From Streptomyces sp. NBC_00425 (lineage in GTDB: Bacteria; Actinomycetota; Actinomycetes; Streptomycetales; Streptomycetaceae), in the NCBI RefSeq assembly GCF_036030735.1, contig NZ_CP107928.1, forward strand, positions 4,836,001 to 4,900,000: DNA of 64,000 nucleotides. The letters run 5' to 3'. The notes beneath the pieces were generated by a model. The model ran no database searches. It was not told where the DNA came from and was given only the letters and a program-made list of their open reading frames with translations. This document shows positions 42,573-51,170 of this stretch, piece after piece. A program made the position numbers and the translations under genes. Each line of letters begins with the position of its first letter. Positions within the stretch are counted from its first letter, which is position 1.

Positions 42573-43475
42573 TCAGCCGAGCCGGGCGAAGCCGTAGTTC
42601 AGCAGCTTCGTCGCGTCGGTCGCGCGCACCGTGACGCTGGTGGAGGCCAGCACCGTGCCCACGACGGTCTTGCCGCCCCGGGTGGCGGCGAAGACGAGGC
42701 AGTACTTCGCCTCCGGGCCGGAGCCCGTCTTCACGCCGATGGCGCCGCTGTAGCTGCTCAGCAGCGTGTTGGTGTTGGTCCAGGCGCCCATGGTGCGGAC
42801 GGAACCGGTCTTGGTGATCGTCTTGGCGGTGTACGACTTGGTCTTGACGACCGCGCGGAAGTTGCCGTTCTTCAGCGAGTTGCTGGCGAGCTTCGTCAGG
42901 TCCTTGGCGGTCGAGTAGTTCGCCCCGCTGCCGATGCCGTCGAACGAGTCGAAGTGCGTCTTCGTCATGCCGAGCGTCTTCGCCTTGCTGTTCATCTTGG
43001 CGATGAAGCTCTTCACGCGGGCGGCGCGCGTCGTGCCCGTGCCGAACTTGTCGGCCAGCGCGTACGCGGCGTCACAGCCGGACGGCAGCATCAGCCCGTA
43101 GAGCAGCTGGCGGACCGTCACCTTGTCGCCCACGATCAGGCGGGCGGAGGACGCGGTGTTCGCGACGATGTAGTCGCTGTACGCCTTCTGGATGACGACC
43201 TTGGCGTCCAGGTTCAGGTTCGGCTGCGACAGCACGACGTTGGCCGTCATGATCTTCGTGGTGGAGCCGGTGGACAGCTTGGTGTCCATGCCCTTGTTGT
43301 AGAGCGTCGCGCCGTTCGCGTTGTTCATCACGAAGCCGGTCTTGGCGGCGATCGTGGGCGTGGCGACAGCCTGCGCGGGTGCCGCGGTGAGGGCTCCGGT
43401 CGCGAGCACTGCGCCGGCGGTGACGGCAACGGCAGCGGCCCTGCGGACTCGAATGCCCTTGATGGCGGTTATCAA
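42573..43475 (-). CDS. D-alanyl-D-alanine carboxypeptidase (S11 family)
   Basis: About 300 residues. A signal peptide (RRAAAVAVTAGAVLATGALT...AQA) leads to an S11/PBP-type serine peptidase: STGSTTKIM (SxxK), MLPSGCDAAYALAD (SGC in place of SGN/SxN) and GVKTGSGPEAKYC (KTG). All three catalytic motifs are present. It trims D-Ala from peptidoglycan stem peptides outside the cell; lack of a C-terminal helix suggests a soluble, secreted enzyme. Start uncertain: TTG 43475 gives the best signal peptide, but an in-frame GTG at 43568 adds 31 residues. The conserved Lys-rich middle (SYTAKTITKTGSV) gives a basic protein. Confidence 0.88.
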   Translation of the reverse strand: MITAIKGIRVRRAAAVAVTAGAVLATGALTAAPAQAVATPTIAAKTGFVMNNANGATLYNKGMDTKLSTGSTTKIMTANVVLSQPNLNLDAKVVIQKAYSDYIVANTASSARLIVGDKVTVRQLLYGLMLPSGCDAAYALADKFGTGTTRAARVKSFIAKMNSKAKTLGMTKTHFDSFDGIGSGANYSTAKDLTKLASNSLKNGNFRAVVKTKSYTAKTITKTGSVRTMGAWTNTNTLLSSYSGAIGVKTGSGPEAKYCLVFAATRGGKTVVGTVLASTSVTVRATDATKLLNYGFARLG

Positions 43476-43695
43476 CTGAAATACCCCGATTACGTCGAAT
43501 GCCCCTGCGGTGCGGCCAAGTTCAAGGGGAAAGAGATGGGCCGCACATGTGTGACACGTAAGTAGCACACAAAGTTGTGCGCCCGCCGGGCAGAATTTCC
43601 GATTACTTGATCCATTCCTTACCCGGACCCTGGCGACCGGCCGTGTGCGCGGGTCCGCATCCTGGACCCGCCCCTCGTTGCGTACGTGTTGTATC

Positions 43696-43701
43696 TATCC
43701 T
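43696..43701 (+). promoter_or_regulatory. -10 box of GntR gene, leaderless start
   Basis: TATCCT ends 6 bases before the ATG at 43708, in the AT-rich GTTGTATCTATCCTGTGGGC segment; no ribosome site is present, so the mRNA probably begins at the start codon. Confidence 0.5.
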
Positions 43702-43707
43702 GTGGGC

Positions 43708-44391
43708 ATGCAGTCCGCCGCTCCGCCCGCCGCCCTCCCCGTCCCCGCTCCCGTCAAGCAGCCGCCCGCCGCCGACCGCGTGTACGCCCACGTCAAACAG
43801 GGTGTCCTGGACCGCCGTTACCAGGGCGGAGCCCTGCTCACCGAGGGAGAGCTCGCCGAGTCCGTGGGCGTCTCGCGCACTCCCGTACGGGAGGCGCTGC
43901 TGCGTCTGGAGGTGGAGGGGCTGATCAAGCTCTACCCGAAGAAGGGGGCCCTGGTCCTACCGGTCTCCGCGCAGGAGATCGCGGACGTGGTGGAGACCCG
44001 GCTGCTGGTGGAGGAGCACGCGGCGCGCAAGGCGGTGCCCGCGCCGGCCGCACTGATCGCGCGCCTGGAAGAACTGGTCGAGAGGCAGCGGGAGCAGACG
44101 GCGGCGGGCGACCTGGCCGCGGCCGCCGTGACGGACCGCTGTTTCCACGCCGAGATCGTCCGCAGCGGCGGCAACGAGATCCTGTCGCGGCTGTACGACC
44201 AACTCCGGGACCGCCAGCTGCGGATGGGCGTCGCCGTGCTGCACTCCCACCCGGACCGGATCGCCAAGTCCCTCGCCGAGCACGAGGAGCTGCTCCGGGC
44301 ACTGCGCTCCGGCGACGCCGACGCGGCCGTGCGGATCGTGCACCGGCACATCGGCTGGTTCTCCCACCTGGCCCGCGGGGAGGTCCGATGA
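43708..44391 (+). CDS. GntR-family regulator, FCD (FadR) subfamily
   Basis: 227 residues, ATG 43708. N-terminal winged HTH (ADRVYAHVKQGVLDRRYQGG, GELAESVGVSRTPVREALLRLE, GLIKLYPKKGALVLPVS) then an FCD ligand domain with metal-binding residues (DRCFHAEIVRSGGNEILSRL, LAEHEELLRALRSGDADAAV, RIVHRHIG). Effector likely a small organic acid. The stop overlaps the ATG of the MFS gene by 4 bases (ATGA), so it is the local regulator of the transporter. Confidence 0.93.
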   Translation: MQSAAPPAALPVPAPVKQPPAADRVYAHVKQGVLDRRYQGGALLTEGELAESVGVSRTPVREALLRLEVEGLIKLYPKKGALVLPVSAQEIADVVETRLLVEEHAARKAVPAPAALIARLEELVERQREQTAAGDLAAAAVTDRCFHAEIVRSGGNEILSRLYDQLRDRQLRMGVAVLHSHPDRIAKSLAEHEELLRALRSGDADAAVRIVHRHIGWFSHLARGEVR

Positions 44392-45701
44392 GCACCGCGG
44401 CCCGCGGCCCGAACTCCACTCTTCCGGGTGACCCTCCCGGTGGACGGCGCGCGATGGCCGTCTGGGGGATCGGCGTCTCGGTCTACTTCGTCGCCGTCAT
44501 CTTCCGCACGTCCCTGGGGGTGGCAGGCCTCGACGCCGCCGACCGCTTCCAGGTGAACGCCTCGGCCCTGTCCACCTTCTCGATCCTCCAGCTCCTCGTG
44601 TACGCGGGCATGCAGATACCGGTGGGCCTGCTGGTCGACCGGCTCGGCACGCGGAAGGTGCTGGCCATCGGCACCGTGCTGTTCACGGCCGGCCAGGTCG
44701 GCTTCGCCTTCTCCCCCTCCTACGGCACGGCCCTCGCCTCGCGCGCGCTGCTCGGCTGCGGGGACGCGATGACGTTCATCAGCGTGCTGCGGCTGGGCAG
44801 CAGGTGGTTCCCGGCGCGCCGCGGACCGATGGTCGCGCAGCTCGCCGGCCTGGTGGGCATGGCGGGCAACCTCGTCTCCACCCTGGTGCTGGCACGGCTC
44901 CTGCACGGCGTCGGCTGGACGGCGGCCTTCGCGGGCAGCGCGCTGGCGGGTGCGGTGGTCCTGGTGCTCCTGCTGCTCTTCCTGAAGGACCACCCCGAGG
45001 GCCACGAGCCGGAGCCCTTCCCGCACCGGGGCGCCGCGTACGTCCGCCGTCAGATCGCCGCGTCCTGGCGCGAGCCGGGCACCCGCCTCGGCCTGTGGGT
45101 GCACTTCACCACCCAGTTCCCTGCGATGGTGTTCCTGCTGCTGTGGGGCCTGCCGTTCCTGGTCCAGGCACAGGGGCTGTCACGGGCGACGGCCGGCGAA
45201 CTCCTCACGCTGGTGGTCCTGTCCAACATGGTCGTCGGCCTGGTGTACGGGCAGATCGTCGCCCGGCATCACGGGGCGCGCCTGCCGCTCGCCCTGGGCA
45301 CGGTGGGCGCGACGGCGCTGATGTGGGCGAGCACGCTGGCCTACCCGGGCGACCGGGCGCCGATGTGGCTGCTCGTCGTGCTCTGCGCGGTGCTCGGCGC
45401 GTGCGGCCCCGCGTCGATGCTCGGCTTCGACTTCGCCCGCCCGGCGAACCCGCCCGAGCGGCAGGGCACCGCGTCCGGCATCACGAACATGGGCGGTTTC
45501 GTGGCCTCGATGACGACGCTCTTCGCGGTCGGCGTGCTGCTGGACGCGACAGGCGACGACTACCGGATCGCCTTCTCCTTCGTCTTCGTCCTGCAGGCCC
45601 TGGGCGTCAGTCAGATCCTGCGGCTGCGCGGGCGGGCGCACCGGCGGGAGCGGGAACGGCTGGTGGCGAGCCGGGTGGAGACGGTGCACGTGCCGGCCTG
45701 A
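44388..45701 (+). CDS. MFS transporter
   Basis: 437 residues, about 12 transmembrane helices. Major facilitator signature between TM2 and TM3: GLLVDRLGTRKVLAIG. GALAS-type loop and symmetrical second half (FTTQFPAMVFLLLWGLPFLV, LLTLVVLSNMVVGLVYGQI, ITNMGGFVASMTTLFAVGVL). Similar to nitrate/hexuronate-type MFS permeases without clear substrate. Translationally coupled to the FCD-GntR regulator, suggesting a carboxylate-like substrate sensed by it (inference). A bulged hairpin terminator follows. Confidence 0.92.
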   Translation: MSTAARGPNSTLPGDPPGGRRAMAVWGIGVSVYFVAVIFRTSLGVAGLDAADRFQVNASALSTFSILQLLVYAGMQIPVGLLVDRLGTRKVLAIGTVLFTAGQVGFAFSPSYGTALASRALLGCGDAMTFISVLRLGSRWFPARRGPMVAQLAGLVGMAGNLVSTLVLARLLHGVGWTAAFAGSALAGAVVLVLLLLFLKDHPEGHEPEPFPHRGAAYVRRQIAASWREPGTRLGLWVHFTTQFPAMVFLLLWGLPFLVQAQGLSRATAGELLTLVVLSNMVVGLVYGQIVARHHGARLPLALGTVGATALMWASTLAYPGDRAPMWLLVVLCAVLGACGPASMLGFDFARPANPPERQGTASGITNMGGFVASMTTLFAVGVLLDATGDDYRIAFSFVFVLQALGVSQILRLRGRAHRRERERLVASRVETVHVPA

Positions 45702-45730
45702 GGACGGCTCGGCCGCCCTTGCGGCCTCTC

Positions 45731-45774
45731 GCGCGGGGAGCCGCGCCCCGGGTGTCCGGGACGCGGCTCCGCGC
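45731..45774. terminator. Terminator between MFS and bkd genes
   Basis: Nested GC hairpin: GGAGCCGCG (45737-45745) pairs with CGCGGCTCC (45762-45770), extended by GCGC ends with a 2-nt bulge. Confidence 0.7.
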
Positions 45775-45790
45775 GTCGAGGCCCTGCCGC

Positions 45791-47278
45791 TCAGCCCCAG
45801 GTGATCAGTTTCTTCGGCTGCTCCAGGATCGCCGCCAGGTCGGCCAGCACCTTGGAGCCCAGTTCGCCGTCGACCAGGCGGTGGTCGAAGCTGAGCGCCA
45901 GCGTCGTGACCTGGCGGGGCTTCACCTTGCCCTTGTGGACCCACGGCTGGAGCCTGATCGCGCCGACCGCGAGGATCGCGGACTCGCCGGGGTTCAGGAT
46001 CGGCGTGCCGGTGTCGATGCCGAAGACGCCGACGTTGGTGATGGTCACCGTGCCGCCCTGCATGGCGGCGGGGGACGTCTTCCCCTCCCGCGCCGTCGAC
46101 ACCAGCTCGCCCAGCGACTCCGCCAGCTGCGGCAGGGTCTTGGCGTGGGCGTCCTTGATGTTGGGGACCAGCAGCCCCCGCGGCGTGGCGGCAGCGATGC
46201 CCAGGTTGACGTAGTGCTTGACCACGATCTCCTGCGCCGCCTCGTCCCACGAGGCGTTGATCTCCGGGTTGCGCCTGATGGCGACCAGCAGGGCCTTGGC
46301 GATGAGGAGGAGCGGGTTGACCCTGAGGCCGTGCAGGTCCTTGTCCTGCTTGAGCTCCTCGACGAGCTTCAGCGTGCGCGTCACGTCGATCGTCACGAAC
46401 TCCGTGACGTGCGGCGCGGTGAACGCCGAGCCGACCATCGCCGCCGCCGTCGCCTTGCGGACGCCCTTGACCGGGACCCGGGTCTCGCGAGCCGTGTCGT
46501 ACGACGGCGCGGGCACGGCCGTCGTCGGCGCGGTGGCGGTGACCGCAGCCTGCGTCTGCGGCTGCGGCGACGCGGGCCCGGCCGCCGGTGCGACCGGTGC
46601 CACGGGAGCCGCCGGTGCTGCCGCGGCGTGGACGTCCTCGCGGGTGATGACGCCGTCCGGGCCGGACGGGACCACCGTGGCGAGGTCGACGCCCAGGTCC
46701 TTGGCGAGCTTGCGGACCGGCGGCTTGGCCAGCGGTCGCTCCTTCGGGGCCGGCGCCGCGCCGTGGCCGTTCAGCTCGGCCTGGAGCGTGTCCGGGACCC
46801 GTGCGACCGTGATCTCCGGACCCTTGCGCGGACGGCGCTTGGTGGAGGACGCGGCCACGCCGTACCCGACGAGCACCGGCTGACGGCCCGAGCCGACCGG
46901 CTTCGGCGCCTGCTGCGCCTCGGGTTGCTTCTGCGGGGCGGCGGGCGTCTGCACGGCGGCCTGCGCGGGCACCTCGGCGACCGGGACGGCAGCCGGGGCG
47001 GCAGCCGGGGCGGCGCCGCCGGACCCGCCCGCCACGTCGACCGCGATGATCGACATGCCCACGTCGACCGTGGCGCCCTCGGGGAAGCGCAGCTCGCGCA
47101 CCACCCCGTCGTAGGGGATGGGCAGTTCCACGGCGGCCTTGGCCGTCTCGACCTCGCACACCACCTGCCCGTCCGTCACCGTGTCGCCGGGCTGGACGTA
47201 CCACTTGAGGATCTCGGCCTCGGTGAGCCCCTCACCCACGTCGGGCATCTTGAACTCGCGTACGGACGCTTCCGTCAT
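45791..47278 (-). CDS. bkdC: Branched-chain 2-oxoacid dehydrogenase E2 (dihydrolipoyl acyltransferase)
   Basis: 495 residues, ATG 47278 with GAGGAGAGGG upstream. One lipoyl domain (residues about 5-80) with the lipoylated Lys in CEVETAKAAVELP. An Ala/Pro/Gln linker follows, then a peripheral-subunit-binding domain (LAKPPVRKLAKDLGVDLATV, GVITREDVHAA). A C-terminal acyltransferase domain carries catalytic LSFDHRLVDGELG (HxxxD). It transfers the branched acyl group from E1 to CoA. Last gene of the bkdABC operon; an E3 gene is not present here. Produces isobutyryl-, isovaleryl- and 2-methylbutyryl-CoA from Val, Leu and Ile for branched fatty acids and polyketide starters. Confidence 0.95.
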   Translation of the reverse strand: MTEASVREFKMPDVGEGLTEAEILKWYVQPGDTVTDGQVVCEVETAKAAVELPIPYDGVVRELRFPEGATVDVGMSIIAVDVAGGSGGAAPAAAPAAVPVAEVPAQAAVQTPAAPQKQPEAQQAPKPVGSGRQPVLVGYGVAASSTKRRPRKGPEITVARVPDTLQAELNGHGAAPAPKERPLAKPPVRKLAKDLGVDLATVVPSGPDGVITREDVHAAAAPAAPVAPVAPAAGPASPQPQTQAAVTATAPTTAVPAPSYDTARETRVPVKGVRKATAAAMVGSAFTAPHVTEFVTIDVTRTLKLVEELKQDKDLHGLRVNPLLLIAKALLVAIRRNPEINASWDEAAQEIVVKHYVNLGIAAATPRGLLVPNIKDAHAKTLPQLAESLGELVSTAREGKTSPAAMQGGTVTITNVGVFGIDTGTPILNPGESAILAVGAIRLQPWVHKGKVKPRQVTTLALSFDHRLVDGELGSKVLADLAAILEQPKKLITWG

Positions 47279-47297
47279 CGTCGTCACGACCCTCTCC

Positions 47298-48290
47298 TCA
47301 GTACGCCAGGGCACGGTCGACGGCGTCGAGCACCCGGTCCAGGCCAGGCAGGTACTCCTCCTCCAGGCGCGCCGGCGGGTACGGGGCGTGATAGCCGCCG
47401 ACCCGCAGGACCGGCGCCTCCAGGTGGTAGAAGCAGCGCTCCGTGATCCGGGCGGCGATCTCCGCGCCCGATCCGAAGAACACCGGCGCCTCGTGGACCA
47501 CGACCAGGCGGCGGGTCTTCTCCACCGACGTCTGGATCGAGTCGAAGTCCAGCGGGGAGACCGAGCGCAGGTCCAGGACCTCCAGGTTCTTGCCCTCCTC
47601 GGCGGCCGCGGCGGCGACCTCCTGGCAGAGCTTCACCATCGGACCGTAGGCGACCAGCGTCAGGTCCGTGCCCTCACGGACGACCTGGGCCTTGTGCAGC
47701 GGGCCCGGGATGGCCTCGGTGTTGACCTCGCCCTTGTCCCAGTAGCGCCGCTTCGGCTCGAAGAAGATCACCGGGTCGTCGCTCTGGATGGCCTGCTGCA
47801 TCATCCAGTACGCGTCGGAGGCGTTGGACGGGGAGACGATCTTCAGGCCCGACACGTGCGCGAAGAGCGCCTCGGGGGACTCCGAGTGGTGCTCGACCGC
47901 GCCGATGCCGCCGCCGTAGGGGATGCGGACGACGACCGGCATCTTGACCTTGCCCAGCGAGCGCGCGTGCATCTTCGCGAGCTGGGTGACGATCTGGTCG
48001 TAGGCCGGGAAGACGAAGCCGTCGAACTGGATCTCCACGACCGGGCGGTAGCCGCGCAGGGCCATGCCGATCGCGGTGCCGACGATGCCCGATTCGGCGA
48101 GCGGGGTGTCGATGACGCGGCTCTCGCCGAAGTCCTTCTGCAGACCGTCCGTGACGCGGAAGACGCCGCCGAGCTTGCCGACGTCCTCGCCCATGACGAG
48201 GACCTTGGGGTCCGTCTCGAGGGCGCGGCGCAGCGACTCGTTGATCGCCTTGGCCAGGGCCAGGTTCTTGGTGCTCACGCTGTCCGCCAT
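47298..48290 (-). CDS. bkdB: Branched-chain 2-oxoacid dehydrogenase E1 beta
   Basis: 330 residues, ATG 48290, one base after the E1-alpha stop. Transketolase-like pyrimidine-binding domain: VLVMGEDVGKLGGVFRVTDG, RVIDTPLAESGIVGTAIGMA, EIQFDGFVFPAYDQIVTQLA, PYGGGIGAVEHHSESPEALF; C-terminal domain with VVREGTDLTLVAYGPMV and RLVVVHEAPVFFGSGAEIAA. Forms the alpha2beta2 decarboxylase with BkdA. 19 bases separate it from bkdC, so all three are co-transcribed. Confidence 0.96.
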   Translation of the reverse strand: MADSVSTKNLALAKAINESLRRALETDPKVLVMGEDVGKLGGVFRVTDGLQKDFGESRVIDTPLAESGIVGTAIGMALRGYRPVVEIQFDGFVFPAYDQIVTQLAKMHARSLGKVKMPVVVRIPYGGGIGAVEHHSESPEALFAHVSGLKIVSPSNASDAYWMMQQAIQSDDPVIFFEPKRRYWDKGEVNTEAIPGPLHKAQVVREGTDLTLVAYGPMVKLCQEVAAAAAEEGKNLEVLDLRSVSPLDFDSIQTSVEKTRRLVVVHEAPVFFGSGAEIAARITERCFYHLEAPVLRVGGYHAPYPPARLEEEYLPGLDRVLDAVDRALAY

Positions 48291-48291
48291 G

Positions 48292-49515
48292 TCAGTTTCC
48301 CCCCGTACCCGCGGCGAAGCCGCTGTCGGACTCCGTCGCGAACGACTCCTGGTACGCGGCGAACTGCGCGCGCTCCTCGTCGACGAGCGCATGTCCGTCC
48401 GCGTACACGTTCTCGAAGATGGCGAAGTGGTCCGGGTCCGGCATGGCGCGGACCGCTTCGCGCACTCGCCTTCCCAACGCCTCGCTCTCCGCCTCGAGTT
48501 CCGCGAAGAATCCCTCGTCCGTGTGGTTCGACGCCTCGAGGTGGCGGCGCAGGCGCAGGATCGGGTCCTTCGCCTCCCAGGACTCGCGCTCCTCGTCGGC
48601 CCGGTACTTGGTGGGGTCGTCGGAGGTGGTGTGCGCGCCCATGCGGTACGTGTACGCCTCGACGAGGGTGGGGCCCTCGCCGTTGCGGGCGCGCTCCAGC
48701 GCCCATCTGGTGACCGCGAGGCAGGCGAGGACGTCGTTGCCGTCGACGCGGACGCCCGGGAAGCCGTAGCCCTGCGCGCGCTGGTAGAGCGGGACGCGGG
48801 TCTGCTTCTCGGTGGGCTCGGAGATCGCCCACTGGTTGTTCTGGCAGAAGAACACGACCGGGGCGTTGTAGACGGCGGAGAAGGTGAAGGACTCCGCGAC
48901 GTCGCCCTGGCTGGAGGCGCCGTCGCCGAAGTAGGCGATCACCGCGCTGTCCGCGCCGTCCATGGCGACGCCCATCGCGTACCCGGTCGCGTGCAGCGTC
49001 TGGGAGCCGATGACGATCGTGTAGAGGTGGAAGTTGTTGCCGTTGGGGTCCCAGCCGCCGTTGTTCACGCCGCGGAACATCCCGAGGAGGTTGGTCGGGT
49101 CGACGCCGCGGCACCAGGCGACGCCGTGCTCGCGGTAGGTCGGGAAGACGTAGTCGTCGTCGCGCAGGGCCCGGCCGGAGCCGATCTGGGCGGCCTCCTG
49201 GCCGAGCAGCGAGGCCCACAGACCGAGCTCGCCCTGACGCTGCAGGGAGGTGGCCTCGGCGTCGAAGCGACGGGTGAGCACCATGTCGCGGTACAGGCCG
49301 CGGAGGTCTTCGGGGGTGACGCCGGCGACGTACTGGGCGAACTCGGCGTTCTTCGCGTTCTTGACCCGCTTGCCCTCCGGCGTCAGCAGCTGCACGAGCT
49401 CGGGCTCGGCGCTCTTCCCGGCGCCGGCGCGGGTGGTGCGCCCGGTGCCGGTGCCGCCGGCCTTGCTTCCGGCGCTGCGTCGCGGCTTGCGCGCGGCAGT
49501 GCTCTCCACGGTCAC
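48292..49515 (-). CDS. bkdA: Branched-chain 2-oxoacid dehydrogenase E1 alpha
   Basis: 407 residues, GTG 49515 with GGAGGA 6 bases upstream. A basic Lys/Arg/Gly/Ala-rich N-terminal tail of about 40 residues precedes the ThDP-binding subunit: RGLYRDMVLTRRFDAEATSL, VFPTYREHGVAWCRGV, and the ThDP motif YFGDGASSQGDVAESFTFSA ending in CQNNQWAIS. RMGAHTTSDDPTKYR is the phosphorylation-loop region, presumably unregulated in bacteria. First gene of bkdABC. No Lrp/AsnC regulator (BkdR) is adjacent, unlike in Pseudomonas bkd loci. Confidence 0.96.
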   Translation of the reverse strand: MTVESTAARKPRRSAGSKAGGTGTGRTTRAGAGKSAEPELVQLLTPEGKRVKNAKNAEFAQYVAGVTPEDLRGLYRDMVLTRRFDAEATSLQRQGELGLWASLLGQEAAQIGSGRALRDDDYVFPTYREHGVAWCRGVDPTNLLGMFRGVNNGGWDPNGNNFHLYTIVIGSQTLHATGYAMGVAMDGADSAVIAYFGDGASSQGDVAESFTFSAVYNAPVVFFCQNNQWAISEPTEKQTRVPLYQRAQGYGFPGVRVDGNDVLACLAVTRWALERARNGEGPTLVEAYTYRMGAHTTSDDPTKYRADEERESWEAKDPILRLRRHLEASNHTDEGFFAELEAESEALGRRVREAVRAMPDPDHFAIFENVYADGHALVDEERAQFAAYQESFATESDSGFAAGTGGN

Positions 49516-49739
49516 GTGTGCTCCTCCGTCGTTCCGGCCCCCGGGGTTGCCGGGTGGCTGGGGGTCCCCCGGCTCTTTGGGAGCCTGGGGGAGCGGCTCA
49601 CCTGTTTCCGACACCCGTGCACGGGGTGGGTGCCGCTCGGCCGGAACAGGCGTGACAGGTGCCCCGGCGAGCGCCCTGCAGTCATCACGTTACCCAGTGC
49701 TCCACATACTTGTGAAACCCCTCCTGACCTGCGTTTTTG

Positions 49740-49753
49740 CTTGGATTTCCAAG
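49740..49753. promoter_or_regulatory. Dyad CTTGGATTTCCAAG upstream of bkd promoter
   Basis: Perfect 5-bp arms around ATTT within TTGC...AAGTAAA, the most AT-rich stretch of the spacer. Candidate operator for a bkd regulator such as an Lrp/AsnC-type protein encoded elsewhere. Confidence 0.5.
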
Positions 49754-49938
49754 TAAATCGGCAAAGTCGGGAAGGACCCTGGTCACAGCCTTGCAGGAGG
49801 CCGGAGCAACGGCACGTTAACCCGCCCACCCAGGCCACGGGAAGAGTCAGTATGTGAGACCGGGTGGGGTAACGGGCTCCGCCGGGCGCTTCCGGGCGCC
49901 GTCGAACGCCGCCGGATGCCACCCGCGCACGCCCCGAG

Positions 49939-50008
49939 GCGACCACCGGCGACCACCTGTGACATGTGTTGACCTCAGGTGACAGCTCGTGACTTTCTGT
50001 GACAACGC
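49939..50008. repeat. Seven 10-bp-phased GAC units
   Basis: Consecutive 10-mers begin GCGAC, GCGAC, GTGAC, TTGAC, GTGAC, GTGAC, GTGAC, so the GAC trinucleotide falls at 49941, 49951, 49961, 49971, 49981, 49991 and 50001. The remainder of each unit is unrelated, which argues for a protein-binding array rather than simple duplication. Confidence 0.75.
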
Positions 50009-50034
50009 CCAGCTCACGGCCTCGTCCCGTGCCC

Positions 50035-50040
50035 TAGCAT
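50035..50040 (+). promoter_or_regulatory. -10 box of phosphotransferase gene, leaderless start
   Basis: TAGCAT lies 7 bases before GTG 50048 and there is no ribosome site. It begins 27 bases beyond the end of the GAC array, so that array covers the -35 and upstream region. Confidence 0.5.
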
Positions 50041-50047
50041 CGGGCGC

Positions 50048-51121
50048 GTGCCGCGCTCTTGTGTACCACCGCCCATGCCCCACGCGCCCCCTCTGAGCGC
50101 TCTGCTCCGCCGGTACGCCGCCGGTACCGCGCTCGCCTGCGAACCCGTTGACGAAGGCCTGCTGAACCGCGGATACCGGCTGCGCACCACCCGAGGCCGC
50201 TATTTCCTCAAGCACCATTTCGACCCCGACACCGCCGATCCCGTCCGTGTCGCCCGTCAGCACCGGGTCACCGAGCGACTGGCCGACCTCGGCGTGCCGG
50301 TCGCTCCCCCGCTGCCCGCCCACGACGGACGCACGGTCTCCGTCGTCGGCGGCCGCGTCTACGCCCTGCACCCCTGGGTCGAGGGCCGGCACCGCCACGG
50401 CGCCCAGCTCACCGCAGGCCAGTGCGGCCGTCTGGGGGCGCTGCTGGGGGTGGTGCACGCCAGCCTGGAGCACGTGATGCGCACGGCGCGCGAGCCGGAT
50501 CGCGCTCCCTGCGCGCAACGCGCTCCGGCGCGCGGTCCCCAGGCGTCCGCCCAGCCGAGCGCGGACCCCGCCGACACCTTCGTCCTCATCGACGACCTCC
50601 TCGCGCGCGTGCAGCGCCGCCGCCCCGCCGACGCCTTCGACGAGCTCGCCCGCCACCGCCTCCTGGAGCGCCGCATGCTGCTGGAACGGCACGCGGACCG
50701 ACGGCCGCCGCACACCGGGCCGGTCGGCTGGGTGCACGGGGACTTCCACCCCTTCAACCTGCTCTACCGCGGAGACGCGCCCGCCGCCATCGTCGACTGG
50801 GACCGGCTCGGCGTACAGCCCCGCGCGGAGGAGGCCGTCCGCGCCGCCGCGATCTTCTTCGTCCGGCCCGACGGAACGCTCGACCTGCCGAAGGCGAGGG
50901 CGTACGCACGCGCGTACCGGCGTGCGGCCGGCGCCGCTCCCTGCGAACTCGCGGCGGCCGTGCACCGCGTCTGGTGGGAGCGCCTCAACGACTTCTGGAT
51001 GCTGCGCTGGCGCTACGAGCGCGGCGACACCCGCGCGGACCCGCAGTTCCCGGCGGCCTCCGCGCTGGCCGTCTGGTGGACCCGGGAGTACGACGCGGTC
51101 CGCTGCGCGTTCACCGGGTGA
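50048..51121 (+). CDS. Aminoglycoside phosphotransferase-fold kinase
   Basis: 357 residues, GTG 50048, probably leaderless. APH/choline-kinase-like fold: LNRGYRLRTTRGRYFLKHHF (ATP-binding strands and Lys), HPWVEGRHRHGAQLTAGQCG, catalytic loop VGWVHGDFHPFNLLYRGD and metal-binding AIVDWDRLGVQPRAEEAVRA. About 45 residues of low-complexity insertion (PDRAPCAQRAPARGPQASAQ...) split the two lobes. Substrate unknown; solitary APH proteins in Streptomyces are seldom true resistance enzymes and often act on sugars or homoserine-like compounds. Confidence 0.85.
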   Translation: MPRSCVPPPMPHAPPLSALLRRYAAGTALACEPVDEGLLNRGYRLRTTRGRYFLKHHFDPDTADPVRVARQHRVTERLADLGVPVAPPLPAHDGRTVSVVGGRVYALHPWVEGRHRHGAQLTAGQCGRLGALLGVVHASLEHVMRTAREPDRAPCAQRAPARGPQASAQPSADPADTFVLIDDLLARVQRRRPADAFDELARHRLLERRMLLERHADRRPPHTGPVGWVHGDFHPFNLLYRGDAPAAIVDWDRLGVQPRAEEAVRAAAIFFVRPDGTLDLPKARAYARAYRRAAGAAPCELAAAVHRVWWERLNDFWMLRWRYERGDTRADPQFPAASALAVWWTREYDAVRCAFTG

Positions 51122-51170
51122 CCGGGACACCGGCGCCGCCCACGGGCCACCGCCGGTCGTCCCACGTCGC

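Larger units (their letters stand above)
49516..50047. other. Divergent regulatory region bkdABC / phosphotransferase
   Basis: 532 bp. Contains a likely bkd promoter on the - strand (TTCACA, 18-bp gap, TAACGT around 49683-49715), a CTTGG-ATTT-CCAAG dyad in an AT-rich block (49740-49753), a seven-unit 10-bp-phased GAC array (49939-50008) and the leaderless -10 of the phosphotransferase gene. No coding gene seen. Confidence 0.6.

Noticed and set aside
43476..43640. c-di-AMP (ydaO) riboswitch before the D-Ala-D-Ala carboxypeptidase gene
   Set aside because: Such riboswitches control wall hydrolase genes in Streptomyces, but the conserved GGAUACG-type core and required length are not present here.
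44804..47446. Very long open frame overlapping the MFS and bkdC genes
   Set aside because: High GC removes stops in shadow frames. The real frames show clear family motifs (MFS signature, lipoyl and HxxxD motifs); the shadow gives Arg/Gly/His-rich low-complexity protein.
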